From Gemmatimonadota bacterium (GTDB taxonomy: Bacteria > Gemmatimonadota > Gemmatimonadetes > Gemmatimonadales > Gemmatimonadaceae): 38,220 bases of DNA. Positions 8,696-16,852 of the stretch are shown here, one piece after another. A model generated the notes under the pieces. That model did no database searches. It was given only the letters and a program-made list of their open reading frames with translations, and was not told the origin of the DNA. Position numbers and translations under genes: made by a program. The DNA is taken from assembly GCA_003223425.1 (NCBI GenBank), contig QHVA01000035.1, positions 1 through 38,220 of the forward strand. Direction: 5' to 3'. How positions within the stretch are numbered: position 1 is the first letter of the stretch; each line of letters begins with the position of its first letter.

Positions 8696-9307
8696 TTGCG
8701 GATTCTACCTCGCGACGAAAAGTTCTACGACATGTTCACCGAGCTCGCGAAGAGACTGACCGGCTCGGCGAGCATCCTTCAGGAAATGTTTCAGAGCCCG
8801 ACGCAGCTCGACGCCAAAGTCACCGCCATCAAAGGGCTGGAGCACGAAGCCGACAATCTGACCCACGACATCATCGATCGCATCGACCGCACTTTTGTCA
8901 CTCCTTTTGACCGTGAGGACATCCACGCGCTGGCGTCGGAGCTGGACAACGTGATCGATTTGATCGATGGTACCGCCCGGCGCGCCCAGATATTCCGGAT
9001 CCAGAAGGCCCGCCCCGCCGCAGTAGTTCTCGCCGAGGTTCTTGCACGCGCCGGCAGTGCGGTGGAGGAGGGCGTGCGCAACATGAAGAATGCAAAGCAC
9101 GTCTACGCCATCAGCGAGAAGCTAAAGACCCTGGAGGAGGAGGGAGATGCCGTCTACCACGAAGCGATGGGGAAGCTTTTCGCCGAAGGGAGCGAGGCGA
9201 TCGACGTCATCAAGTGGAAGGATCTCTACGACAAGCTCGAGGACGCGCTCGACCAGTGTGAAGATGTGGGCAACGTACTGCACAGCATCGCACTGAAGAA
9301 CGCGTAG
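8696..9307 (+). CDS. DUF47 family PhoU-like phosphate transport regulator
   Basis: A 203-residue all-helical protein of the DUF47/TIGR00153 family, distant relatives of PhoU that usually sit beside Pit transporters. The start is the TTG at 8696 with CACGGAG upstream; the N-terminus ILPRDEKFYDMFTELA is typical of the family. Further hallmarks are the GLEHEADNLTHDIIDRI helix, TFVTPFDREDIHALASELD, and the C-terminal LYDKLEDALDQCEDVGNVL with acidic residues that in PhoU-type proteins bind metals. It probably modulates the Pit transporter encoded next to it: the TAG stop overlaps the GTG start of that gene by one base (TAGTG), which suggests coupled, roughly equal synthesis. Confidence 0.93.
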   Translation: MRILPRDEKFYDMFTELAKRLTGSASILQEMFQSPTQLDAKVTAIKGLEHEADNLTHDIIDRIDRTFVTPFDREDIHALASELDNVIDLIDGTARRAQIFRIQKARPAAVVLAEVLARAGSAVEEGVRNMKNAKHVYAISEKLKTLEEEGDAVYHEAMGKLFAEGSEAIDVIKWKDLYDKLEDALDQCEDVGNVLHSIALKNA

Positions 9308-10341
9308 TGATCTACTACGTCGTCGCGATCGTCCTGGTCGCCTTCATATTCGATTTCATAAACGGCTTCCACGATTCGGCCAACTCCATCGCGACGATCG
9401 TCGGAACGCGCGTGCTGAGCCCTCTCGCCGCGGTAGTTTGGGCGGCGTTCTTCAATTTTACGGCGGCGTTCACCGCGGGCGAGCTCGTCGCCAAGGCGAT
9501 TCAGAAGGGGATCATCCGCACTGAAATCGTCACTCCAAACGTGATTCTGGCCGGACTGTTCGGTGCGATTGCATGGAATCTCATCACCTGGCTCTACGGG
9601 ATTCCCTCGAGCTCTTCGCACGCGTTGATCGGCGGTTACGCCGGCGCGGGAGTAGCAAAGGCTGGCTGGAGTGCGATCACCTGGGGTGTGAAGTGGATGC
9701 AGACCCTGTCGTTCATCGTCATCTCACCGCTGGTGGGAATGCTCGCAGGTTTCCTCCTGATGGTCTCGGTGTATTGGATCTTCCAGAAAATGGCGCCGGG
9801 TCGGGTCGACACGTTTTTCCGAAGCGCGCAGCTCGCTAGCTCGGCACTCCTGTCGCACGCGCACGGCGCGAACGATGCGCAGAAGACGATGGGCATCATC
9901 GTCGGGCTGCTCGTCTCGGTGAACTCTTTGACGGCAGCGGAGACGGGGTTTTTTCACCATCTCTATGTTCCGAATGAGGGGATCCCACTCTGGGTCAAGA
10001 TGGGAGCTTATACCGCGATCTCGCTCGGCACTCTGTTCGGCGGCTGGAGAATCGTGCACACGATGGGGTCGCGGATCACGCGACTGCGTCCGGTGAGCGG
10101 ATTCGCAGCCGAGACCGGCGGGGCACTGGCGATCAGTCTCGCGACGCATTACGGAATTCCAGTGAGCACTACCCACACGATTGCGGGCTCGATCATGGGT
10201 GCCGGCGCGACTTATCGCTTCTCGGCCGTGCGATGGGGCATTGCGCGAAGAATTGTCTGGGCGTGGGTAATCACTATCCCCGCCTCGGCCTCGGTCGCCG
10301 CGGTCAGCTACTGGGCGTTGGCTGCAGCCGGGCTTCGTTGA
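9307..10341 (+). CDS. pit: Pit family inorganic phosphate transporter
   Basis: Low-affinity, ion-coupled phosphate permease of the PiT family in the inner membrane, 344 residues and about ten membrane segments. Both halves of the internally duplicated family signature are visible: FDFINGFHDSANSIATIVGT near residue 17 and SHAHGANDAQKTMGIIVG near residue 185. Further family features are the YGIPSSSSHALIGGYAGAG and HYGIPVSTTHTIAGSIMGAG segments. It starts with a GTG overlapping the stop of the DUF47 gene. Its last 38 nt lie antisense to the 3' end of phoU (10304-10341), so it has no separate terminator. Sodium versus proton coupling cannot be read from sequence alone. Confidence 0.95.
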   Translation: MIYYVVAIVLVAFIFDFINGFHDSANSIATIVGTRVLSPLAAVVWAAFFNFTAAFTAGELVAKAIQKGIIRTEIVTPNVILAGLFGAIAWNLITWLYGIPSSSSHALIGGYAGAGVAKAGWSAITWGVKWMQTLSFIVISPLVGMLAGFLLMVSVYWIFQKMAPGRVDTFFRSAQLASSALLSHAHGANDAQKTMGIIVGLLVSVNSLTAAETGFFHHLYVPNEGIPLWVKMGAYTAISLGTLFGGWRIVHTMGSRITRLRPVSGFAAETGGALAISLATHYGIPVSTTHTIAGSIMGAGATYRFSAVRWGIARRIVWAWVITIPASASVAAVSYWALAAAGLR

Positions 10342-11032
10342 TGTGCTCTTCCTCGCGGTGGTGCTTGATCTGCTTCCCTTCCGCGAGATAAACGGCGTCC
10401 TCACCGATATTGGTCGCCAGATCGGCGATCCTCTCCAGGTTTCGCCCAACCAATAGCAGCTCGAGCGAAGGGGTGATCGTCTTCGCATCGGCCATCATGT
10501 GAGTCAGGAGAACACGAAAAACAGAGTCGTGCAGCGAGTCTACGATGTCGTCGTCCTTGCACACTTGGCGGCCGAGCGCTCCGTCGGCGCGGATGAAAGC
10601 ATCGAGGGAGTCGCCGAGCATTTTCCGAGCCCTCCTCGCCATCACCTCGATCTCGGGAATGCGGATGTTGACCTTGGGCTTCTCCGACAGGCGCAGCGCC
10701 GACTCCGCGATGTTGACGGCGTGGTCGCCTACGCGCTCCAAGTCATTCGATACTTTGATCGCGCCGATGATGAAACGAAGGTCGCGCGCCATCGGCTGTT
10801 GAAGCGCGAGCAGCTCCACCGCTGCCTGCTCTACTTCCATCTCCAGCCGATTGAGCTCCGGGTCGCCCTCGATAACGAGTGTTGCCTTTTCCTTGTCGCG
10901 GTTGAGCAACGCTTCGACGGCAAGGTCAGTGCGTTCTTCGGCCTTCGACGACATTCCGAGCAGTGTTTCCTTCAACGCAGAAAGCTGATCGTGAAAATGC
11001 CGGAAGCCGGCGACGTTCGAGTCAGCTGTCAT
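10304..11032 (-). CDS. phoU: phosphate signalling protein PhoU
   Basis: A 242-residue cytoplasmic helical protein that links the Pst transporter to PhoR and represses Pho signalling when phosphate is plentiful. Two PhoU repeats are seen. The first (about residues 10-110) contains [20 protein letters not shown] followed by [12 protein letters not shown]; the second (about 115-215) contains [21 protein letters not shown]. These carry the acidic metal-cluster motifs. The C-terminal tail ([19 protein letters not shown]) is charged. It is the last gene of the pst operon: its ATG overlaps the pstB stop (ATGA). The 3' end overlaps the convergent pit gene by 38 nt. Confidence 0.96.
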   Translation of the reverse strand: MTADSNVAGFRHFHDQLSALKETLLGMSSKAEERTDLAVEALLNRDKEKATLVIEGDPELNRLEMEVEQAAVELLALQQPMARDLRFIIGAIKVSNDLERVGDHAVNIAESALRLSEKPKVNIRIPEIEVMARRARKMLGDSLDAFIRADGALGRQVCKDDDIVDSLHDSVFRVLLTHMMADAKTITPSLELLLVGRNLERIADLATNIGEDAVYLAEGKQIKHHREEEHINEARLQPTPSS

Positions 11033-11826
11033 CCGAATCTCCCAGTGATATATGCATCGGTCCGCTCCTCGCGAGGACTCGTAAATACCTGCTCCGTTGG
11101 TCCGAACTCCACGAGCTCGCCGGTGAAAAAGAAACCGGTGAATTCCGACGCGCGGGCGGCTTGTTGCAGGTTGTGTGTGACGATGATGATGGTCAACTCC
11201 CGTTTGAGTTCATAGAGAAGCTCTTCGATGCGTTGGGTCGAGCTGGGATCGAGGGCGCTCGCTGGCTCATCGAGTAAGAGAACCTCTGGCTGATTGGCGA
11301 GTGCTCTCGCGATGCACACTCTCTGCTGCTGTCCACCCGAGAGACTTAGCGCGCTGGAGCGAAGCCGGTCCTTCACTTCGTCCCATAAGGCAGCGCGCCT
11401 CAGCGATCGCTCGACAATCTCGTCCAGCGCTGCCTGGTTGCCGAGACCGTTGATACGTGGACCGTAGGCGATGTTCTCGTAAATGGATTTGGGAAACGGA
11501 TTCCATCGCTGGAAAACCATTCCCACCCTTTGCCTGAGGGCCACCACGTCGAGTGACTGATCAAAAACACTGTTGCCGTCGAGGCACAAGTCGCCCTCGT
11601 GGCGAATTCCCGGTATGAGCTCGTTTAGCCTGTTGATCGACCGGAGAAACGTGGATTTGCCGCAGCCGGAAGGCCCGATCAGCGCCGTAACCGCGCGAGG
11701 CGGAATAGCCATCGTGATATTCCGCAGCGCCTGCTTCTTTCCGTACCAGAACGAGAAGTCCTTTGCCTCGATCGTCCCAATGAGGTTCGGCCTGACTCGT
11801 TCCGCAATCGGTGCGAGCGCCGTCAT
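11029..11826 (-). CDS. pstB: phosphate ABC transporter ATP-binding protein PstB (downstream copy)
   Basis: ATPase subunit that powers Pst phosphate import, 265 residues. Walker [10 protein letters not shown] is at 51-59, the Q-loop lies in [21 protein letters not shown], the signature is [18 protein letters not shown], Walker B is [13 protein letters not shown], and the switch His is in [20 protein letters not shown]. The C-terminal [24 protein letters not shown] is the typical PstB ending. All catalytic residues are intact. It is the second of two adjacent pstB genes; both its start and its stop overlap neighbouring genes by the ATGA arrangement, so translation of pstB, pstB and phoU is coupled. 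Whether the two ATPases form a heterodimer or two alternative homodimers cannot be told from sequence. Confidence 0.95.
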   Translation of the reverse strand: MTALAPIAERVRPNLIGTIEAKDFSFWYGKKQALRNITMAIPPRAVTALIGPSGCGKSTFLRSINRLNELIPGIRHEGDLCLDGNSVFDQSLDVVALRQRVGMVFQRWNPFPKSIYENIAYGPRINGLGNQAALDEIVERSLRRAALWDEVKDRLRSSALSLSGGQQQRVCIARALANQPEVLLLDEPASALDPSSTQRIEELLYELKRELTIIIVTHNLQQAARASEFTGFFFTGELVEFGPTEQVFTSPREERTDAYITGRFG

Positions 11827-12689
11827 CCGAACCTTCCCGTGACGTACGCTTCCGTCTGTGAATCTTTAGGCGCGGTGAACAGCTCACGGGTGGAGTCGAA
11901 CTCGATGAGCTCGCCAGCAAGGAGAAACGCCGTGCAGTCGGAGATTCTAGCGGCCTGCTGCATGTTGTGAGTGACGATCACTACAGTGACGGTCTTGCGC
12001 AGGTCGTAGACGAGCTCTTCGACTTTCTGCGTGCTGAGCGGATCGAGTGAGGCAGTCGGCTCGTCCAGAAGAATCACACGGGGCCGGGTAGCAAGCGCGC
12101 GCGCGATGCACAGCCGTTGCTGCTGTCCACCCGAGATCGCCGTCGCGCTCTCACTAAGGCGATCTTTTACTTCCTCCCAAAGACCCGCGCGCCGTAGGGC
12201 TTCTTCCACTATTTCGTCGGTCGAGCCCGATATTTCCCCTTTCTTGGCAGCGATCCGCAGACCCGCGGCAACGTTCGCCCGAATGGACATGGTCGGGAAG
12301 GGAGTGGGTCGCTGAAACACCATCCCGACGTGACGACGCACTGCGATGGGGTTTGTCCCGTCGCCATAGATCGCGCTGCCGAGGATCTCCACAGAGCCTT
12401 CGACACGCGCGCCAGGAACTGTCTCGTGCATTCGATTGAGGCAGCGCAGCAGCGTTGATTTTCCGCAGCCCGAGGGGCCGATAATCGCCGTCACGGCCTG
12501 CTGAGGAATGGTGATCGATACGTTCCGAACAGCCGCGGTGTCGCCAAAGTACGCAGATAAATCGCGCGTAACGATGCATGGCTTCGCCTTATCAACGGCG
12601 ATGCTCGACTCCGGCGGTTGTACGGCCGGAGCGGTCACCCGACGCGGCCTCTCGCGGTTCTCGCGAAACACTTCAGTCGACTGGAGCAC
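11823..12689 (-). CDS. pstB: phosphate ABC transporter ATP-binding protein PstB (upstream copy)
   Basis: Second PstB-type ATPase, 288 residues from the GTG at 12687-12689. It has an N-terminal extension of about 35 polar residues relative to the neighbouring copy. Walker [10 protein letters not shown] is at 71-79, the Q-loop is in [20 protein letters not shown], the signature is [17 protein letters not shown], Walker B is [13 protein letters not shown], and the switch His is in [20 protein letters not shown]. It ends [14 protein letters not shown] like its neighbour. The start overlaps the end of pstA by 17 nt, so a start further inside the extension is possible. It is clearly paralogous to the next gene but diverged across the whole length, so this is not a very recent duplication. 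Tandem pstB genes are also known in the Bacillus subtilis pst operon. Confidence 0.94.
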   Translation of the reverse strand: MLQSTEVFRENRERPRRVTAPAVQPPESSIAVDKAKPCIVTRDLSAYFGDTAAVRNVSITIPQQAVTAIIGPSGCGKSTLLRCLNRMHETVPGARVEGSVEILGSAIYGDGTNPIAVRRHVGMVFQRPTPFPTMSIRANVAAGLRIAAKKGEISGSTDEIVEEALRRAGLWEEVKDRLSESATAISGGQQQRLCIARALATRPRVILLDEPTASLDPLSTQKVEELVYDLRKTVTVVIVTHNMQQAARISDCTAFLLAGELIEFDSTRELFTAPKDSQTEAYVTGRFG

Positions 12690-13521
12690 CGAACCGTGAC
12701 CGCGTCGCGAACCGTGCCGCGATGCTGATAATCAGTATGATGGTGATCAGGACGAGCGCTCCTGCCCACGCCAGCCGGTGCCACTCGTCGTACGGGCCGG
12801 TTGCGTAGGCGAAGATCTGAAGTGGTAGCGCGGCGATCGGCTCGCGCAACGACGTCGACCAGAATTGATTACCAATCGCGGTGAAGAGTAGGGGAGCCGT
12901 CTCGCCCGCAATCCTGGCCACTGCTACCAGCGCACCTGTCGCAATGCCGGCGAGGGCGGTGCGAAGCACGACGGCAATCGATGTTCGCCACTTCGGATAG
13001 CCGAGCGCGAGGGCAGCTTCCCGCAATGATGTCGGTACGACGAGAAGCATCTCTTCCGTCGTTCGCGTAACCAGCGGGACCATCATCGTGCCGAGCGCCA
13101 CGCCCCCCGCAAGGGCGGAGAAGTGGCCGACGGGCCGAACGAGAAACTCCCAGGCAGAAATTCCAATCACGATGGAAGGGAGCCCGTTCAACACGTCGGA
13201 GAGAAACCGCACGGTGTAGGCGAGCGGAGTGGTGCGTTTTTCCGCCAAATGGAGGCCGGCGCCGATTCCGATCGGAAGTCCGATCAGGCTTGCAACTCCG
13301 ATTAGAATGAGCGTGCCGACGATCGCGTTCGCCATGCCACCGCCCGACTCGCCCACCGGTCTGGGCATGTGCGTGAAGAACGCCAGGGAAAGCGACGAGG
13401 CCCCTTTCGCGATCAGATGCACCAGTATCAACACCAGAGGCAGCGTTGCGAGTATGGCGGCGAGATAGGTGAGACCGATCATTACACCGCTCACAACGTG
13501 ACGGCTGCGCGCGGTCTTCAC
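12673..13521 (-). CDS. pstA: phosphate ABC transporter permease PstA
   Basis: Inner-membrane permease subunit of the Pst system, 282 residues with about six membrane helices. The first helix is in VMIGLTYLAAILATLPLVLI, and the membrane domain carries the ABC-permease EAA loop EAALALGYPKWRTSIAVVL. The segments LRFLSDVLNGLPSIVIG and MMVPLVTRTTEEML are typical of PstA. It pairs with PstC to form the channel and contacts PstB through the EAA loop. Its start overlaps the pstC stop (ATGA) and its end overlaps the first pstB. Gene order S-C-A-B fixes the assignment of A versus C. Confidence 0.95.
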   Translation of the reverse strand: MKTARSRHVVSGVMIGLTYLAAILATLPLVLILVHLIAKGASSLSLAFFTHMPRPVGESGGGMANAIVGTLILIGVASLIGLPIGIGAGLHLAEKRTTPLAYTVRFLSDVLNGLPSIVIGISAWEFLVRPVGHFSALAGGVALGTMMVPLVTRTTEEMLLVVPTSLREAALALGYPKWRTSIAVVLRTALAGIATGALVAVARIAGETAPLLFTAIGNQFWSTSLREPIAALPLQIFAYATGPYDEWHRLAWAGALVLITIILIISIAARFATRSRFGAPVD

Positions 13522-14492
13522 CTTGCCCGGACCCTCGACACTCTCCAGACGAGCCAGCGCGCCACGGCGTTGACGATGAGCGTGATCACGAACAGAACGG
13601 CACCCACTGCCATCAGCGCCGAGACGTGCAAATCATTCGTCGCCTCACTGAACTCGTTGGCGATGAGCGAGGCCATTGTGTAGCCGGGGGCAAACAGCGA
13701 CGCCGAAATTTCAGGACGGTTTCCGATCACCATCGTCACCGCCATGGTTTCGCCAAGGGCGCGCCCGAGTCCCAACATGATTCCTCCGATAATGCCGGAT
13801 TTCGCGTAAGGCACGACCGCATCACGGATCGTCTCCCAACGCGTCGCACCCAGTGCGAGCGCCGCTTCGCGCTGGGAACGCGGCACGGCCATTAGCACCT
13901 CGCGTGAGACCGCCGAGATATAGGGGAGGGCCATGACTGCGAGTATCAACCCCGCCGCCAGCATGCTCGGCCCGTACGCAGGGCCGCTGAAAAACGGCGT
14001 TGCGCCAAGATGAAGACCGTCGCGCAGAAAAGGCATCACCTGCTGTCGAAGCATGGGAATGAGAACAAAAATCCCCCACAGTCCATAGACGACGCTGGGA
14101 ATTGCTGCCAGAAGGTCGACGAGGAAGCCGACGGGTTGGCGAAGCCAGGAAGGCGAGAACTCAGAGAGAAATATCGCGACACCGATAGCTAATGGCGTCG
14201 CTATGATCAGTGCGACGGCCGATGAGACCAAGGTCCCGAACAGCGCTGGCGCGGCGCCGAAATGACCGCCTCTAACATCCCAGTCGCTCGTGGTAACAAT
14301 TGACAGGCCGAGCCTGGCAAATGCCGGCCAGGCCGCGGCGAAAATGGCTACCGCGATCGCAACAACGAGCGCGGGAACGACCAACGCGCAAAGAGCGGTG
14401 AGAAATTCGTAAACCCTGTCGCCAATCGCCGATTGATCGACTCTGAGCCGGCGACGATCACTCTGCAGCCAGTCGAGCGGAAGCGAGGTCAC
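13518..14492 (-). CDS. pstC: phosphate ABC transporter permease PstC
   Basis: Permease partner of PstA, 324 residues with about six membrane segments. It starts at a GTG (14490-14492) that overlaps the pstS stop as GTGA. The N-terminal cytoplasmic stretch is followed by a first helix in FLTALCALVVPALVVAIAVA. VDLLAAIPSVVYGLWGIFVL and the EAA loop EAALALGATRWETIRDAVV are family signatures. SDWDVRGGHFGAAPALFGTL is the conserved periplasmic segment of PstC proteins. The C-terminus lies next to the pstA start with a 4-nt overlap. Confidence 0.95.
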   Translation of the reverse strand: MTSLPLDWLQSDRRRLRVDQSAIGDRVYEFLTALCALVVPALVVAIAVAIFAAAWPAFARLGLSIVTTSDWDVRGGHFGAAPALFGTLVSSAVALIIATPLAIGVAIFLSEFSPSWLRQPVGFLVDLLAAIPSVVYGLWGIFVLIPMLRQQVMPFLRDGLHLGATPFFSGPAYGPSMLAAGLILAVMALPYISAVSREVLMAVPRSQREAALALGATRWETIRDAVVPYAKSGIIGGIMLGLGRALGETMAVTMVIGNRPEISASLFAPGYTMASLIANEFSEATNDLHVSALMAVGAVLFVITLIVNAVARWLVWRVSRVRAR

Positions 14493-15565
14493 TTCGCGCC
14501 AGCGAGATCGATCGTCGTGAGTCTGGCTCTCACGTTCGCTGCCATTGCCGTCGGCAACGGTGCGTAATCGAGCGTGGGGGCTACCTTCTCGCCCTCGGTG
14601 AGGGCCCAGTTGAGGAAGTCCACCAGCTTCTTTCCCTTCACCGCATCCGTCTGGTGCTGATAGACGAGGATCCAGGTGAACGACGAAATCGGGTACGAGT
14701 CTGCGCCACGCGCATTGACGATCGAAATTCGATAATCAGTATTGGCGGGAAGAGACTCGGCTACGCCAGCCGCTGCAGCCGTCACAGCGGGAACTGAAGC
14801 AGCGACGTATTGTCCCGCCTTGTTGCGAACCGCGGCTACTGGAAGATTGTTCTGCTTCGCGTAAGCGAGCTCGACGTATCCGATCGCACCGGGTGTCTGC
14901 TTGATCTGACCGGCAACTCCTTCGTTGCCCTTGCCACCCAGGCCGACGGGCCATTTTACTTCCTTGCCTTTGCCCACGCTCGCGTGCCATGCCGGAGAGA
15001 CCTTGTCGAGGTAATCGGTGAAGATGTATGTCGTTCCGCTGCCATCGGACCGGTGCACGACCAGAATGTCCTGATTCGGAAGCGAGACACCAGGATTCAG
15101 TGACGTTATCCGGCTGTCATTCCATTTGGTAACGCGTCCCATGAAGATGCCGGCGATCAGGTCAGGGGTGAACTTTAGTGCCGCCGTCACTCCCGGAAGA
15201 TTGTAGGTGATAACGTCCGCGCCGAGAACCGTCGGAACATGGAGAATCGGACCGCCTTTCGCCTTTGCCAACTCCTCATCACTCATCGGGCCGTCTGAGG
15301 CTCCAAAGTCCACGGTCTGTTCCGAGACCTGTCGAATCCCTCCTCCGGATCCGATCGACTGATAGTTGATCTTTATGCCGGTCTGTTTGGCGTAATCAGA
15401 GAACCATTTGGAGTAGATCGGATAAGGGAAGGTGGCACCGGCTCCAGTCAGGTCGACAGAACCGCCAGACGAAGCGGTAGAGGAAGCCGTGCTGGAATTA
15501 TTTGCGCCTTCCTTTGCGCATCCGACGGCCAACAACATGAGCGCGGCGACTTTCAGGGCTCTCAC
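14489..15565 (-). CDS. pstS: phosphate-binding protein PstS, lipoprotein form
   Basis: High-affinity phosphate-binding subunit of the Pst transporter, about 358 residues. An ATG at 15587-15589 is possible, but the GTG at 15563-15565 has a much better ribosome-binding site (AAAAGGAGCC at 15571-15580, seven-base spacing) and leaves a compact lipoprotein signal VRALKVAALMLLAVGC. Mature Cys16 is followed by a Ser/Thr-rich linker. Binding-site motifs are GAGATFPYPIYSKWFSDYA, QSIGSGGGIRQ, FGASDGPMSDEEL and VHRSDGSGTTYIF. It is therefore membrane-anchored in the periplasm, unlike the second PstS at 16849-17904. First gene of the pst operon, with an 11-bp-phased array (15631-15659) upstream. Confidence 0.95.
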   Translation of the reverse strand: MRALKVAALMLLAVGCAKEGANNSSTASSTASSGGSVDLTGAGATFPYPIYSKWFSDYAKQTGIKINYQSIGSGGGIRQVSEQTVDFGASDGPMSDEELAKAKGGPILHVPTVLGADVITYNLPGVTAALKFTPDLIAGIFMGRVTKWNDSRITSLNPGVSLPNQDILVVHRSDGSGTTYIFTDYLDKVSPAWHASVGKGKEVKWPVGLGGKGNEGVAGQIKQTPGAIGYVELAYAKQNNLPVAAVRNKAGQYVAASVPAVTAAAAGVAESLPANTDYRISIVNARGADSYPISSFTWILVYQHQTDAVKGKKLVDFLNWALTEGEKVAPTLDYAPLPTAMAANVRARLTTIDLAGAK

Positions 15566-15570
15566 TGGAC

Positions 15571-15580
15571 GGCTCCTTTT
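15571..15580 (-). promoter_or_regulatory. Shine-Dalgarno that decides the pstS start
   Basis: Minus-strand AAAAGGAGCC seven bases before the GTG at 15563-15565. It lies inside the coding region if the upstream ATG (15589) is used, which argues for the GTG start. Confidence 0.6.
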
Positions 15581-15630
15581 TTTGGGCATCTCTGTAATGG
15601 AAAAATAGAAGCGCCCCTAGAGGGTCATGA

Positions 15631-15659
15631 CGGACAGTCAGGTAACGACATTGTCACAA
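15631..15659 (-). promoter_or_regulatory. candidate PhoB-box array upstream of pstS (lipoprotein form)
   Basis: Read on the minus strand, TTGTGAC, TCGTTAC and CTGTCCG start exactly 11 bases apart with 4-base spacers. Seven-base repeats with 4-base spacers are the geometry of the Pho box. A TATTTT stretch near 15602 could be the -10 element. Motif identity is inferred. Confidence 0.5.
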
Positions 15660-15694
15660 CCGCCCGGGGCGCGTCCTACGCCATCAAGCTCCGC

Positions 15695-16852
15695 CTAGAA
15701 GTTGGCCACCAGATGGAGGAAATAGGTCTTGGTTGCAGCGATGACGGCTCCGGAATGCGGTGTCTGTTCCTGGTAGTCGAGCGAGAGCGCCGACTTCTTA
15801 TTGAGGTCCCAGGTCAGTCCGCCGATAACCGTGTTGATATAGCCAGCCGTTGCAGTGTTAGGCTTGAAGCGATCCCAGCGGCCGATGAGGCCGAGGGGAA
15901 AAGTCGATTTATCGTTAACGAGCTGAAACGGCTTGATAAACGCGAACCCGGCGATGAGTCGGCCAGTACTATCAACCTCTACGCGTGGCGACGCGACGGT
16001 ATTTGCTCCTGCCTCCCGCGCATCCTTGCGGGTATCCCACTCCGCGCCAGCGGAGAACCGTGGATCACGCAGGCCGGCAAAGACACCCGACCTTGTTCTC
16101 GGCAACGAAGATCCGACCGGACCGATCTGCCCGGCGCCTCCAGCAACAAAGCTGCTGGCGACTGCCCCAACGTAAGTCCAACCCGTTAGCGCGAAGGTCT
16201 TGATTACTTTGTTGCTCGATCCCGACAGTGGCGTGATGGAAAGCCGCGCTGCGTAATCCTTGAAGCGGTCAGTCTCACGCGAAGTGTAACCGGGCCCGTT
16301 CACGACGGTCGCGTAGAACTCACCGAACTTGTTCGGCAATGTCCATAAAGTGGCGACGCCCGCATCCGATGACGAAAAGAATCCGGCTCGCTCGACGGGC
16401 GACTGCGAGATCCAACGCGGCCAGAACGATTCGACGTGGTCAATCACCACGTTGTGGAGAAGGCCACCACGAATGTTCGCATTCCAGGAAGCGCTCTTGA
16501 TGAGATCGTACTGGAGGTAGGCGTATTTTGCTCGGATAACCCAGCCTCGATAGAACGCGTCGTTAGGCGTGGTGGTCTGCTGAAAGACATCTGCCGTTAC
16601 GCGAATGCTGGCGCGATCTCCGGCTGGCATTCTGAAGGTGAGATACGCACGCTCGAGATCGAACTTGTTGGTTGATTTGGCGGCTCCCGCGTCGCCACGA
16701 TACTGGAAGTTGGCGTACAGCACGCCCGAGAAATCCACTGGCACCGAGACCGTTGCTGGCGGCGGCGCTGGCTTAGTAGTGTCGGGCGCTGGCTGCTGCG
16801 CAACCAATCCTATAGGCAGGAGCAGAGCGAAGACTGCGTGCGATAGCTTCAT
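15695..16852 (-). CDS. outer-membrane porin, phosphate-selective (OprP/O-like) type
   Basis: A 385-residue outer-membrane beta-barrel protein. The signal peptide MKLSHAVFALLLPIGLVAQQ is followed by a Pro-rich linker (APDTTKPAPPPATVSV). The first barrel strand DFSGVLYANFQYRGD and the FDLERAYLTFRMPAGDRASI segment resemble the phosphate-selective porin O/P family. The chain alternates hydrophobic and polar residues to the end and closes with HLVANF, the terminal Phe expected for assembly by the BAM complex. Its ATG overlaps the stop of the upstream pstS gene (16849-16852), so porin and binding protein are made together. Outer-membrane passage of phosphate is inferred from this context; specificity cannot be read from sequence. 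Confidence 0.8.
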   Translation of the reverse strand: MKLSHAVFALLLPIGLVAQQPAPDTTKPAPPPATVSVPVDFSGVLYANFQYRGDAGAAKSTNKFDLERAYLTFRMPAGDRASIRVTADVFQQTTTPNDAFYRGWVIRAKYAYLQYDLIKSASWNANIRGGLLHNVVIDHVESFWPRWISQSPVERAGFFSSSDAGVATLWTLPNKFGEFYATVVNGPGYTSRETDRFKDYAARLSITPLSGSSNKVIKTFALTGWTYVGAVASSFVAGGAGQIGPVGSSLPRTRSGVFAGLRDPRFSAGAEWDTRKDAREAGANTVASPRVEVDSTGRLIAGFAFIKPFQLVNDKSTFPLGLIGRWDRFKPNTATAGYINTVIGGLTWDLNKKSALSLDYQEQTPHSGAVIAATKTYFLHLVANF

